From positions 103,705 through 167,704 of the forward strand of contig QKWP01000069.1 of the NCBI GenBank assembly GCA_003550325.1: a stretch of 64,000 nt of DNA, in the 5' to 3' direction. Made by a program: the position numbers and the translations under genes. The DNA comes from Gigaspora rosea (taxonomy: Eukaryota > Glomeromycota > Glomeromycetes > Diversisporales > Gigasporaceae). The stretch's first letter is position 1, and every line of letters begins with the position of its first letter. Shown here piece after piece: positions 54,711-64,000 of this stretch. The notes under the pieces are model-generated. The model saw nothing but the letters and a program-made list of their open reading frames with translations, did no database searches and was not told the origin of the DNA.

Positions 54711-55042
54711 CATCGCCTCATGCGATGCGCCTTATATATCGCTCTTCCAATCAAATTTCAAGATCAGATATAACGTTACATGATCAAAAAATTCAAAACA
54801 AACTTTCGTTTTGGCAAAAATTGTTTATAACTTAAAATTGAGTATATGAAACTACTCTTAGGATTCTAACAAAAAAAATTTCTTGCAAAATTTTACTATA
54901 AAACCCCCTCTCGCCTATACACATAATCTATACCTCACCCTAACCCTAACCAATGAAAAACGGGTTATTTTAATTGTTTTGATTTTAGGCTACATCTGAT
55001 TTTATGATTTGCAGCAGGTGCAACAACATCGCACGTACGATG
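54711..55042 (-). mobile_element. MITE with GCGCATRTGCG-type ends, copy 2
   Basis: Reverse complement of the 18758-19063 family: shares AAATAACCCG, CCCTAACCCTAACC (inverted), CTCGCCTA and CTTGCAAAATTTTACTATA. Ends CATCGCCTCATGCGATG and CACGTACGATG are decayed inverted repeats. Confidence 0.7.
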
Positions 55043-55376
55043 TATAAATTATTTCTTTTAAATATTAATAAATAATAAAAAAAGAGTGCTACTATTTCTA
55101 CTATAGTATTTTGCTATTTCTACTATAGTTATAAAAATTTAAATTTCTATTTTTAATATTCCAATAATAAATCTAATTCTAAATATAACTTTAATATTAA
55201 ACCTAACTCTAACCTTAACTCTAAAAGCTAATAAGTAATTCTTTTTTGGCTTCTAGTAGTAATTAAATTATCAAAATCGGCCAATGGATCCCAAGATACT
55301 TGGGATCAAAAAAACTTTAGGATCAGCAATTTGCTATTATACAAAGCACTATAGAAAATGCTAACAAATAAAAATC

Positions 55377-55460
55377 TTAATTTGCACAAAAGTTTATTAT
55401 TACAATTTGGGCTTTTAAGTAAAGTTCTTTTTTGTTCAAAAAAATGCTAATTTCTTAAGA
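55377..55460 (+). repeat. Dispersed repeat B, copy 1
   Basis: TTTATTATTACAATTTGGGC followed by TTTTAAGTAAAGTT and TTGTTCAAAAAAATGCTA. Matches 61950-62055 and 63779-63875 in the same orientation. The class is unknown. Confidence 0.65.
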
Positions 55461-55909
55461 TATATTTTACTAATTTTATAGTAAATTTTCAAATATAACT
55501 TATGTAAAAAAAATAAATTTAATGCTAGAAAAAGCTATTAAACAAATAGGAAAAATCTAAATAGTGCCTCTGTGCATTTTGTATTCCTAATATACTAATT
55601 ATATATGAGGACAAAAGCATTTCGGGTTTGAAAACCTGAAATTAAAATTTGAAGACGAAATTGTTTTTGACCTACTTTACTTGAAAGACGAAATTATTTG
55701 ATACTTTTTTTGAATAGACAAAATTATAAGGAACATATCTATATAAATTTTACTTGCTCTTTCTTATAAAAATTTTAATTTTCTCTAATGAAGACGAAAT
55801 AGGCCTTTTTCAAAAATCAATTTCGGTAGCATTACTAGTACTAATAATTAATTCTATCTAGGATTATAATCAAAATTAGTACAGAAATGCAAGAGGATCA
55901 TTTTTTATT

Positions 55910-58900
55910 TTTTTTTTTTTATTTTTTTTTGTGTGTTAAGGTGAGGTTTTGTCTCAATCTTTATTAATTTGTATAAGTGCCTCCAGGAGCAGCTTTGGGT
56001 ACATTTTATATTATTGCAAAATTACTCCATGCACAAATTATTAAACAAATATGAGACTCAGACTAATTTATCTGCAACCTAAACCTACTAGAGTGGTTAA
56101 AACTCACCTAGATTTGTATATATAAAATTGAATTAGTAGGGGAGCTATATAAGGTCCACATAGTAGACCAAATAGAGATTTTACGTGAGGCTAATCCTAA
56201 TGGAGGGCATTGATTATTAGTGTGTTGTTGATCAGGGAGGCCGCATATGCAGCTATAAGTATAAGAGATTCTGGTGCGTAGTTGTATAGCAGATTGGTTA
56301 GAAGGGTGAGAGGTAGGTTGTGGAGTAGGAGTGTTAGAAAGTTGTTTTTTATAGGTAGATAGTTTAGCACAGTAGGGTTTCCATAGATTTTCATATATAT
56401 TTTGTGATATTTTGAGAAGTAGTTTTATAGTGATATCTGATGCTAACTTATAGGAGCAGGTAAAATTAGAAATTGTGTTAATAAGTGAAGTTGGGATGAA
56501 TCCTTGAATAGTTGTATAAATGTTGGCTATTAGGTTGTTGTGATTGTTAAAAGATAGGCATGAATGTTGTATAAGTTGGTTATGGAGGTCATATAGTTGG
56601 GTATTAGTGATATCTAGAATTTGTGAAGTGATAATTTGTTTGATAGAATTGTGTATAATCTGTAGGAGATTAGTTGTATCGGGGCAGATAAGCCAATGTA
56701 AATTGTGCTCATGTGTATCGCAATTGATGCAATTAATTGATGTATAGTGTAGTGGATAAAGGTTGTGTAGATAGGATTATGTAGGAAGAAGTTGAAGAAG
56801 AATTTTGATTTTAAAGGATTTGGATTGGTTGAGATGAGAGTTGGTGTAGTTATAGGTACGTTTATAGTTGTTATTGAGGTAAAGCCATGTTGCATTCCAG
56901 TCTATTTGAGGTGAAAGAGGTATAATATTGTTCATACGATGTTGGGAAGACCACATTGCAATGGTATGTGCATTACATATGTTTTTAATTGCTCTGCGAG
57001 ATGGTTGCTCTACAGTTACATTATTGTAAGATAAGGAGTATGATAGGTTGTAAATATTGTTGTAATTTAGTGTAAGGTACGTTTCGGAGTGTGAACTAGG
57101 GTTTTTAGAGAGGTTGTCAGCAAGGTTATTGTATATACAGTCCTGGTGTGCAGGTACTTTGTGTAATGTAATTTGAAGGTTGTAGGATTGAATAAGGTTT
57201 AGTAAGGTATGCCAAATAGGCCAGTAGTTGTAGGCATATTGTTTGTGAGGAGAAGGAGGTTTATGGAATAAGTTGTGAAATTTGGAAATGATAGATTGGG
57301 AGTCTGTGTATATAGATATTTTACTATTACGTGGGCATGTACAAATTGCAGAAAGAATAGCTATAAGCTCAGCTTTGTAAGAGGAAGGCCAGTATCGTAT
57401 TTGGGCAGAGTATGATTGAACAATAGAGTTGTCATGAGTTTGGATCCAACCAATACTCATTTTGCATCTTTCATTAGTAATATTAGTAACTGAACCATCA
57501 GTATAGAAGGTGAGTGAATTAAGTGATTGGTTATTGGATGCAATTTGGTATAAGGAGTTAGAGGCTGTATTGGATATAAAGATTTCATGAATAGGGTTGT
57601 TAGGAATTGGTAGTATTGGGATAGGAGGTGTGTTTTGTGTATTGCGAACTGCTATAGAATAAAGCAAGTCTAGAAAATTAGCATAAATTTTGAGTTTGTT
57701 AGGAGGATTGTAATAGCACTTCCTTCCATTGAATTGGGTAGAAAGTGTAGCAGAGATATCAAAAGTACAGTGATCAAAAATTCGATTGGTGTTGTAACTA
57801 CAACCTGTACATGGCATACAGATAGTTTCAGGTATTGGATAGAGATTGGAGTTGTGGCTATTTGTTTGAATAGTCCAGTGTGTAATATTGATAGTGTTGG
57901 TGCTATTATTAAATTTGCGAGCTTTCCCTATAATAATGTCTTGGGTATTTTCATTGTATGTGATAAGCCAAGGTTTAGATTTACTGCGAAAATGACCTGT
58001 AGTAAAGGATAAAGTATTTGTAGATGGTAGTTGCAGAGAGGAGGAAATAGAGCGAGTTGTGGGGTTAGATAGGATTATTTGTTCAAGAGTGGTAAACCAG
58101 CCCGGTTTACGACCTGTATATAGTTGGTTAGTGCGAGATGAAATATGATTCCATTCTAGCAATATAGAATTGTCAAAGGATGTGAGTTGTTGAAGATAGA
58201 TAATATTTTTGAAGCGGAGTTGTCTTTTGAAGTGTATGTACTGAGGGTGGGTATTAAGAATAGATTCAAGAGAAGTGTAGGGATATTGTAAAGTAAAGGG
58301 CTTTGAGTTGTATGGGTTGGTATTAATAGATAAACCAGTATAGTTAAGAAGGTGAATAATTTTACAAGTTGTCGTGTTTTTATTGGAACCATCAATTTTG
58401 GGGTTAGGGTGATGTAAAATATTTATAGGTGACCAGAGATTGTTTTGTAGGTCCTGTAGACGTATGTGTGTGCTAATACCGAGGAGGTCTGGATTATTAA
58501 TTCGTAGTAAAAGGTTAGGGATGTGATGTTGTAGTTGGATGTCCCAAATATTTTTAATACCATAGATATTATGATTTAACATAGTGCTATTTGGTGTAGT
58601 TGATGAGAGATGAGATTTATGTTTTGCGATTATAAGATATTTAGAAAGAAGTTTGAGGCATAGTGATTTGGATAATACAATATTGTGTATGCGGTATTCA
58701 AGGATTGGAGTGATGACATTGTTAATTATATAACAGACTTGTTTGTCTGTAATCTTTTTAGGACGTAATATTTGTAAAAGTTGAAATATTTCTTGAGTAA
58801 TATGTTTAGCTTGTATAAAATATTTAGCAGTAGCTGTAAACCAGCATCCTAAGAATTTGAAAGGTGTGTGTAAAGGTTGGATTGGAATTGGAGAGTTAAG

Positions 58901-61843
58901 GAATTGAAGGGAAGATTGGGACTTAGTGTTAGATAGGAGGATGGATTTGCTAGGGTTAACTTGAATATGTGCCATAGAATAAAATGTAGCTGCAGTATTA
59001 AGTATTTGTTGTAACTGATCAGAAGAGGGAGCAATCCATAGTGTATCATCCATATATGCGAGAACTGAAGTTGATGTTTGTATAGTTTGACTTTGTATTG
59101 GATGAATAGAAGAAGTATATGTAGAAGATATTGTATAGCCAGTAAATTTGGTTTTGATTTTATTAATGAGAGGGTCATAATATATTCTCCATAAAAGTGG
59201 TGTTATTGTTTCTCCTTGATCAATTCCGTCTTGTACTGGATAGCGTGGAGATAGTCCCAGATTAGTTATAACTTGGTTGGATCGGAAGAGTAGAAGATTA
59301 GTAAGAATATTAATGAGCTGATTAGGAAATTGGAGGCGCCTGAGAGATAGTTTAAGTAGATCTATATTGACCGAATCATATGCCTTGCTCATATCCTGAG
59401 ATAGGAGCCAAAGCTGTTGTTTGTTGCAGTATGCATGTTCAATGAAGTTATTGAGTATATGTATAGGGGTATTGGTACTATTACCAGGAAGTGCAATGTA
59501 ATTGTGAGGGTTGAGAATAGAGTGTTCAGATAAGGTTTGGTTTAAGCGATTAGTTAAGATTTTTGTATAAAGTTTTTTGGTATGTTCTATGAGACTAATT
59601 GGTCGGGTATTGTTGAGGTTACCGTCAAATTGGGGCTTTTTGGAGATTGGGTATATTCTGCTATCCTTCCACTGTTTGGGAATATTTTGTGATTGGATAC
59701 ATCGGTTGAGTAGTGATGTTATTGCCTGGAGCATATTTGGTCCTATATGTTTCAACATTTCATAGCTAATTCCCGAAGGACCACATGCTTTGTTGTTAGG
59801 AAGTTGACTGATTGTGTTTTGAACTTCTTCTAGTGTAATAGGTTGTAGAATAGAATTATACCAGGATGGGTTGATAGTTGAAATTGGAGTGTATTCTTGT
59901 GACCAGTATTGGTCAAAAATGGTTTGGTTATATGGCTGGTGATGTGTCCATTGTTCAAAATGATGTGAAATATGCTGTTTAATGAGTGTAGGGTCAGTGA
60001 TAACTTGATTAGTAGTAGTAATATTGTGAAAATGTACAGGGTCTTTGTGTCTGTTGAGGATACTATTAATCATTTTAGTAGGTTGAGTTAGTAGCTTTTC
60101 TTGTCTTCTTTGAATAGCTTGACTAATATGATTGCATAAGTGTTGAGAGTTTTCAAGGTTTCGTGCATGATATATGGTTTTAAGAAAGGGTTTGGTAGAG
60201 TTGAGCCAGTTTGAAAATTCATCTGGATGATGAGGGGGTGGAGGGATTTGAAAGTTATGTTTAGTATTAATGTAATCAATGAGATCATATGTAGGTTGTG
60301 ATATAGGTGTATTATTTTTAAGGGCTGTTTTGGTATGATAAATGATTTTGCTAATGTTTTTGAGATCTTTGTGTAAATTGGTAGCTTTTGGAGTAAAAGT
60401 ATGAGTAAAGTTACGGATAGTATATTTGTGATTAGGAATGTGGGAAAGGGCAGCGTTAATTATACTGATCTGTATCTTGTGCCATGTTTTTTCAAGAGAT
60501 TCAGTTGTTGTAGTATTAAGTGGAATATGGTGATATTGGATATAATGGTTGATTTGGTTTGTAAAGTCTTCCCATTTTTCTGTTGTCATGGCCTTATAGT
60601 TAAAAGTGCGGCGTTTATTACGATGTTTATGTTTGGGTTGTTGGCAGGTTGGAAAGGACCATTGACTTATAAGTATTTGGTGATCACTATGAGTAGATGA
60701 TGAAGGATCATCGAGGTAGAAGGTGGTGAGATATGGAATTATTGGTTGGGCTGCCCAGATATAGTCAATTCGGCTACTGTATCTATTACTACTCCATGTA
60801 TGATCTAATGTATTAGTATATGAGGCAAGATCGTACATATTAGATCTATTAAGATGGTTAAGAAGTAGGTATTTTGATGAAGAGGGTAATGAGGTGAGCA
60901 TTGAGGCATTAAAGTCTCCTAAGATTATAGGGTGTAGTTGGTGCTGGAGTGCTTGTTGTAACCATTGTATAACCTTGTTTTGTGTTTTGTTTCTGGTGGT
61001 AGAGTTTGTAGATGATAGGTAAACAGAAATAATTCTGAATTTGAAGTCATGTTTAAAAAATATGTCTATGGCGATAGCCCCTCCTGGGTGGTTTAAAATA
61101 TTATGAACATGAGGTTGAAGAATATTGCTTATCATAATACCAGTTCCCTCTTTGGATTCAAGAGAGTTCGACCAAAAGTATGAGAATTGAGAAGTGTTAA
61201 GAAATCGATTAGATGGAAGGTCAGCTATTTTTGTTTCAGTAATACTAATGATATGTAGGTTATTTTTGGAACAGTACTCTTCCCATAAAAGTTTTTTCTC
61301 TGGGTTGTTGTATCCTTGAACATTGTGGGTAGCTATATTTAGAGTTAGCAGGGGATTAGTGGATTGGGGTAAGATTGTAGGATTAGAAGGTGAAGATTTG
61401 AGTAGAATCTTGTCACAGAGTAGCAAGTCCTCAAAGCGTAAAAGAGAGTGATTAGATAAGGGTGTAGGATCATCAGGTAAGTATATATGTGCATCTTTGT
61501 AATCTGTTGTTTTGTTTGTATAAATAGATATTTTGATGTATTGTTGAGAATAGTACTGAGGGTAGTTATCATGTATGTATCGTAAAAAGGATCCAATTGT
61601 TTGAGATGGTAGTAAGATTGGTAGTTTGTAGTAAAGAAGAAATCTATTGTAGCACGTAGTAGAGGTGTTTTGGTTTAGGTTTTGTAAAGTTTGTACCTCA
61701 GAAGGATGGGATGAATTGGTATCTGAGGTATGTTTATGTTCTGTAGAAGCGCTCGCCATTTTATGCTCGGTTCTCACAGCTGTGCAGGATACCATAGTCC
61801 TCTGTTCGTTGGGTCTGACCGTCATTATCTTGGTCCTCTGCAT
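55910..61843 (-). mobile_element. Full-length LINE, nearly intact (about 5.93 kb)
   Basis: Minus-strand element: 5' end near 61843, 3' UTR from 56107, a polyadenylation-like AATAAAG near 55962, then CCTCACCTTAACACAC and an A-rich tail (T-run at 55910-55940 on the plus strand). AGGATCATTTTTTATT (55894-55909) and AGGATCATTCTTTATT (61844-61859) form a 16-bp duplication with one difference. That places the true 5' end inside the longest open frame, so codons upstream of 61843 belong to flanking DNA. Confidence 0.9.
56108..61759 (-). CDS. LINE polyprotein: APE endonuclease, RT, RNase H, one nonsense codon
   Basis: Start chosen at ATG 61759 (MASASTEHKH), 84 bases inside the element. The frame runs 1660 codons to TAA 56779-56777; beyond that stop the same frame stays open for 222 codons to TAG 56110-56108 with a CxxC...H...C finger (CINCDTHEHNLHWLIC) and CPPLGLASRKISIW, so the TAA looks like a single nonsense mutation in an 1883-residue protein. 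Domains (residues from 61759): about 35-125, a compact unnamed region; about 140-375 APE endonuclease (IATHNVQGYN, ITETK, GDFNAS, RIDYIW, SDHQIL); about 630-945 reverse transcriptase (NNKACGPSGISYEMLK, RPISLIEH, DMSKAYDSVN, DQGETITPLLW, AYMDDTLW with both Asp); about 1400-1530 RNase H (FYTDGSV, AELIAI, IYTDSQS, HQDCIYNNLAD). All visible catalytic residues are kept. It copies its RNA into new genomic sites. No separate ORF1 is visible. Confidence 0.9.
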
Positions 61844-61949
61844 AGGATCATTCTTTATTAGAAGTGCAATAGTTGTTACTCTAGTAAAATTTTGAGATAT
61901 CAGAATAGGGGGCACAATCTGCATGAGGCACTATCTAGTTTAGTTAAAA

Positions 61950-62055
61950 CAAATAATCATAATTTGTGCAAAATTTTATTATCACAATTGACTTTGGGCT
62001 CTTAAGTAAAGTTGTTTTGGCTCAAAAGAATATTAGTTTTATAAAATGTACTTTA
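61950..62055 (+). repeat. Dispersed repeat B, copy 2
   Basis: AAATAATCATAATTTGTGCA, AAATTTTATTATCACAATTG and GGGCTCTTAAGTAAAGTTGT match copies 1 and 3. It lies about 100 bases outside the LINE 5' end. Confidence 0.7.
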
Positions 62056-62266
62056 TTATTTTTTTTAGTAATTTTTATTTTATTTTTTTTTTGTTTGAAC
62101 TTGACAATCATGTTATGCTTCAATGCTTTATTAATGATAAAATTCAAGAAAAATTTTTTATATCCACCGTTTGGTATTGAATCGAAGAGTGGCTCAGCCA
62201 GTTACTATAAAGTATCTAAATATAGCACCTATATGTAACCTGCCAAAAGTAATTCAGTCTCACCAG

Positions 62267-62575
62267 TAGGGTCTGTATTGGGCTGAGCTGGGCCAGGCTA
62301 AGTTGGGGTTTCACAGTCCTAATTACTTTGTAAGCCTAGCCCAAACTTGCCCAAATTTATTAATGAGTTTGAAAATTTTATCCCAAACCCAGCCCGATTT
62401 TAAAATTTACTATAATTTTTAAAAGGCTAAGTGGTTTTAAGCCCGGCCTATTAATTTTGGGCTAACCCAGTATTGGCCCAAATTGATCATAGGCCTAACA
62501 ATCTAGACTCAAACTTGTAAATTTGTGGGTCGGGTCTGGATAAAATTAGGCTTAACCCACCCAATACAGACCCTA
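62267..62575. mobile_element. hAT MITE (309 bp), GGCC-rich
   Basis: Ends TAGGGTCTGTATTGGG and CCCAATACAGACCCTA are perfect inverted repeats. CTCACCAG (62259-62266) and CTCACTAG (62576-62583) form an 8-bp duplication with one change. GGGCTGAGCTGGGCC and AAGCCCGGCC words resemble the subterminal parts of the hAT MITE at 40550. Confidence 0.9.
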
Positions 62576-62583
62576 CTCACTAG

Positions 62584-63279
62584 TTTGAATTGATCTATCT
62601 CAGAACGTTTCGCTCTGGCTCACCAACCTAGCTTACCAGCCCATTATACTGTCTTCTTTCACAACTTTCTTCTCCCAGCCTTCTAGATAGAAGAACTACT
62701 AACTAAATAGAAAAGTAAAAAAGAAAACAAATTGAAAATACTAAACTAACGAGAAGAAAAAAAAACAAAACAAGAAATAAAAAAGAAAAGGGTAAATGAA
62801 AAAAGCATATAAAAGCAGAGAAAAGGTGAAAAAGGCCAAAAAAAAGACAGCTATGATAATACTATTTTTGCTTGTGTTAGACTTTAAAAATTATATAAAG
62901 TTTTATAAAATAAATCTATATAAAATAAATCTAATCTAACACTATATATACTAGAAAGTGGAAAAGAAAAAAAAGAAAATATCTAACTTTTAGAAATTTC
63001 TTTACGTGTTCTCTCTGATTTTTAATATACCAGTCATTGTTTATTTGGTAAGCATTAACCCAAATATCCTTATGGGAGATTCTATTTCAGTAGATGTGTC
63101 CTAATTTGGAAGGAGTAAACACTATTGATCTTTTGGAAAGGTACGCTGAATTGCCCACTTTTTGTAAAATTTCAAATCATTCAAATAGTACCAGAAAAAG
63201 AAACCAAAATAAAGGAGCTGTAATATCTAATTCTATTTTTATATCAATAGTCCTTGACAAAGCTCTAGAGTTTCTTTAC
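62584..63279. other. Purine-rich spacer, no clear gene
   Basis: 62690-62990 is A/G-rich (AAGAAAAAG-like). A 68-codon frame from 63094 (alternative start) up to the hAT MITE has Lys/Arg/Ser-rich content without a motif; it may be a remnant interrupted at 63279. Confidence 0.35.
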
Positions 63280-63458
63280 AGGACCCCGAAATATACATAG
63301 ATAGGTCAGATAAGAGTTTGCTTATTTTTGAGGTTTTTATGCAGATCTTTTCTATTTATAGTAATTGTATTGCTTCTTTTTGAAGTTTTTATGCAGATCT
63401 TTCCTTTTTTAGTAACCCTATAATTAACCTGACCTATCTATGTATATTTCGGGGTCCT
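63280..63458. mobile_element. hAT MITE (179 bp) with perfect 30-bp ends
   Basis: AGGACCCCGAAATATACATA (continuing GATAGGTCAG) is repeated exactly in reverse complement at the right end. TTCTTTAC at 63272-63279 and 63459-63466 is a perfect 8-bp duplication. The interior holds a direct repeat GTTTTTATGCAGATCTTT. Perfect ends suggest a recent insertion. Confidence 0.95.
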
Positions 63459-63778
63459 TTCTTTACTACATCTTTAATTGATAGCACCAAAGCCTGCCAA
63501 GGTGCTTTGCTTATAAGTCTACTGTTCTTTTTCATTTCTATTTCAGTTGCAGAACATACAGTAAATGGCTTTGTACTCGACAGCAGCTTTGGTAAATTTT
63601 TGTTGTATAAATATATTAACTGCATAGTTTTCATAAGTCTGAGTTCTTGAAAAATTTGGTACAAAGGATCGTTAGAAAAAGTTGATAATGTGTTTTTAGT
63701 AAATTTTATTATAAAAAACAAAAATTTTTAAAACATATATAAAAAAAAATAAATAATGGTAAAAAAAAGTTTTCAAAT

Positions 63779-63875
63779 AAATAATTATGATTTGTACAAA
63801 ATTTTATTATTACAATTAAATTTGGGTTCTTAAGTAAAGTTGTTTTTTGGCTCAAAAAAAGCTAGTTTTTTAAAA
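63779..63875 (+). repeat. Dispersed repeat B, copy 3
   Basis: AAATAATTATGATTTGTACA, AAATTTTATTATTACAATT and GGGTTCTTAAGTAAAGTTGT, as in 61950. It directly abuts the LINE 3' end that follows. Confidence 0.7.
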
Positions 63876-63879
63876 TGTG

Positions 63880-64000
63880 TTTTTTTTATTGTTAAGATGA
63901 GGTCATACTCCTGGACTTTATTAGATTTATATTAATTGTTACAATATATATTGATTACAATTTTTATACTATTTACTAAGTACCAAGACTTGAACTATTT
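63880..64000 (-). mobile_element. LINE 3' end, continuing beyond the window
   Basis: On the minus strand: AATAAAGTCCAGGAGTATGA, then CCTCATCTTAACAAT and an A-run, the same terminal pattern as the LINE at 55910-61843 and the fragment at 2430-2652, with sequence differences showing a distinct subfamily or an older copy. The rest lies past 64000. Confidence 0.75.

Noticed and set aside
57734-61895. Plus-strand and alternative minus frames of 62-109 codons
   Set aside because: Shadows of the 1660-codon LINE frame.
61760-61924. N-terminal extension of the LINE frame to an ATG at 61924
   Set aside because: The 16-bp target duplication ends the element near 61843, so that ATG is outside it; the ATG at 61759 is preferred.
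63434-63721. 95-codon minus frame
   Set aside because: Its C-terminus runs into the hAT MITE end and no family is recognisable; possible remnant only.

Overview
The window looks like nuclear DNA of an AT-rich fungus, most likely an arbuscular mycorrhizal fungus (Glomeromycotina). The evidence is very low GC, short spliced introns with GTA/GTT...AG borders, TATA-type promoters, and remnants of gene families I know to be expanded in Rhizophagus/Gigaspora-type genomes: BTB-BACK-TLDc, Sel1-repeat, AIG1-like P-loop GTPases and hAT transposases with a BED-type finger. There is no prokaryotic-style operon, and I recognise no rRNA or tRNA gene. All family calls are from memory and from reading the sequence; no search was run.

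Host-type genes are sparse and mostly decaying. They are: a long degenerate ORF region of a fungal family of unknown function (1.4-5.0 kb); a five-exon ATP-grasp-like gene (9.4-11.6 kb); a possible 50-residue membrane peptide (19.6 kb); a nine-exon membrane protein gene with a large beta-rich extracellular part (22.4-26.4 kb); a Sel1-repeat pseudogene on the minus strand (27.4-29.2 kb); an AIG1-like GTPase pseudogene (34.0-35.5 kb); and a BTB-BACK-TLDc gene on the minus strand with frameshifts (45.3-47.0 kb). Three multi-exon genes each carry a palindromic transposon in an intron.

The rest is mainly mobile DNA. There are two full-length non-LTR retrotransposons: 35.85-41.91 kb (+), old, with two ORFs, a zinc knuckle and two younger insertions; and 55.91-61.84 kb (-), one stop codon short of an intact 1883-codon ORF with endonuclease, reverse transcriptase and RNase H. 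There are also one 223-bp LINE tail, another LINE 3' end leaving the right edge, one hAT transposon with 8-bp target duplications (29.9-32.6 kb) sitting inside a Mutator-like foldback element, two solo LTRs of one Ty3-like family, and about 25 MITE or foldback elements, many with readable target duplications (TA, 8-9 bp, 4 bp). Several are nested; the densest case is 27.87-29.06 kb, where a TA-flanked element inside the Sel1 pseudogene holds a solo LTR and two MITEs.

Minisatellites fill much of the remainder (GGTGAAATT-type at 11.7-12.4 kb, CTTGAAGTT-type at 51.6-54.3 kb, AT-rich arrays at 5.3 and 51 kb). Several transposon-derived blocks contain short runs of TTAGGG-like sequence. I see no CRISPR array, plasmid origin or virus-like gene. 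The points most worth a second look are the nested layers, intron-resident palindromes, the tandemly duplicated TATA promoter at 9.3 kb, the near-intact LINE with its unusual N-terminal domain, and the 2-kb element with 170-bp ends at 14.06-16.09 kb.
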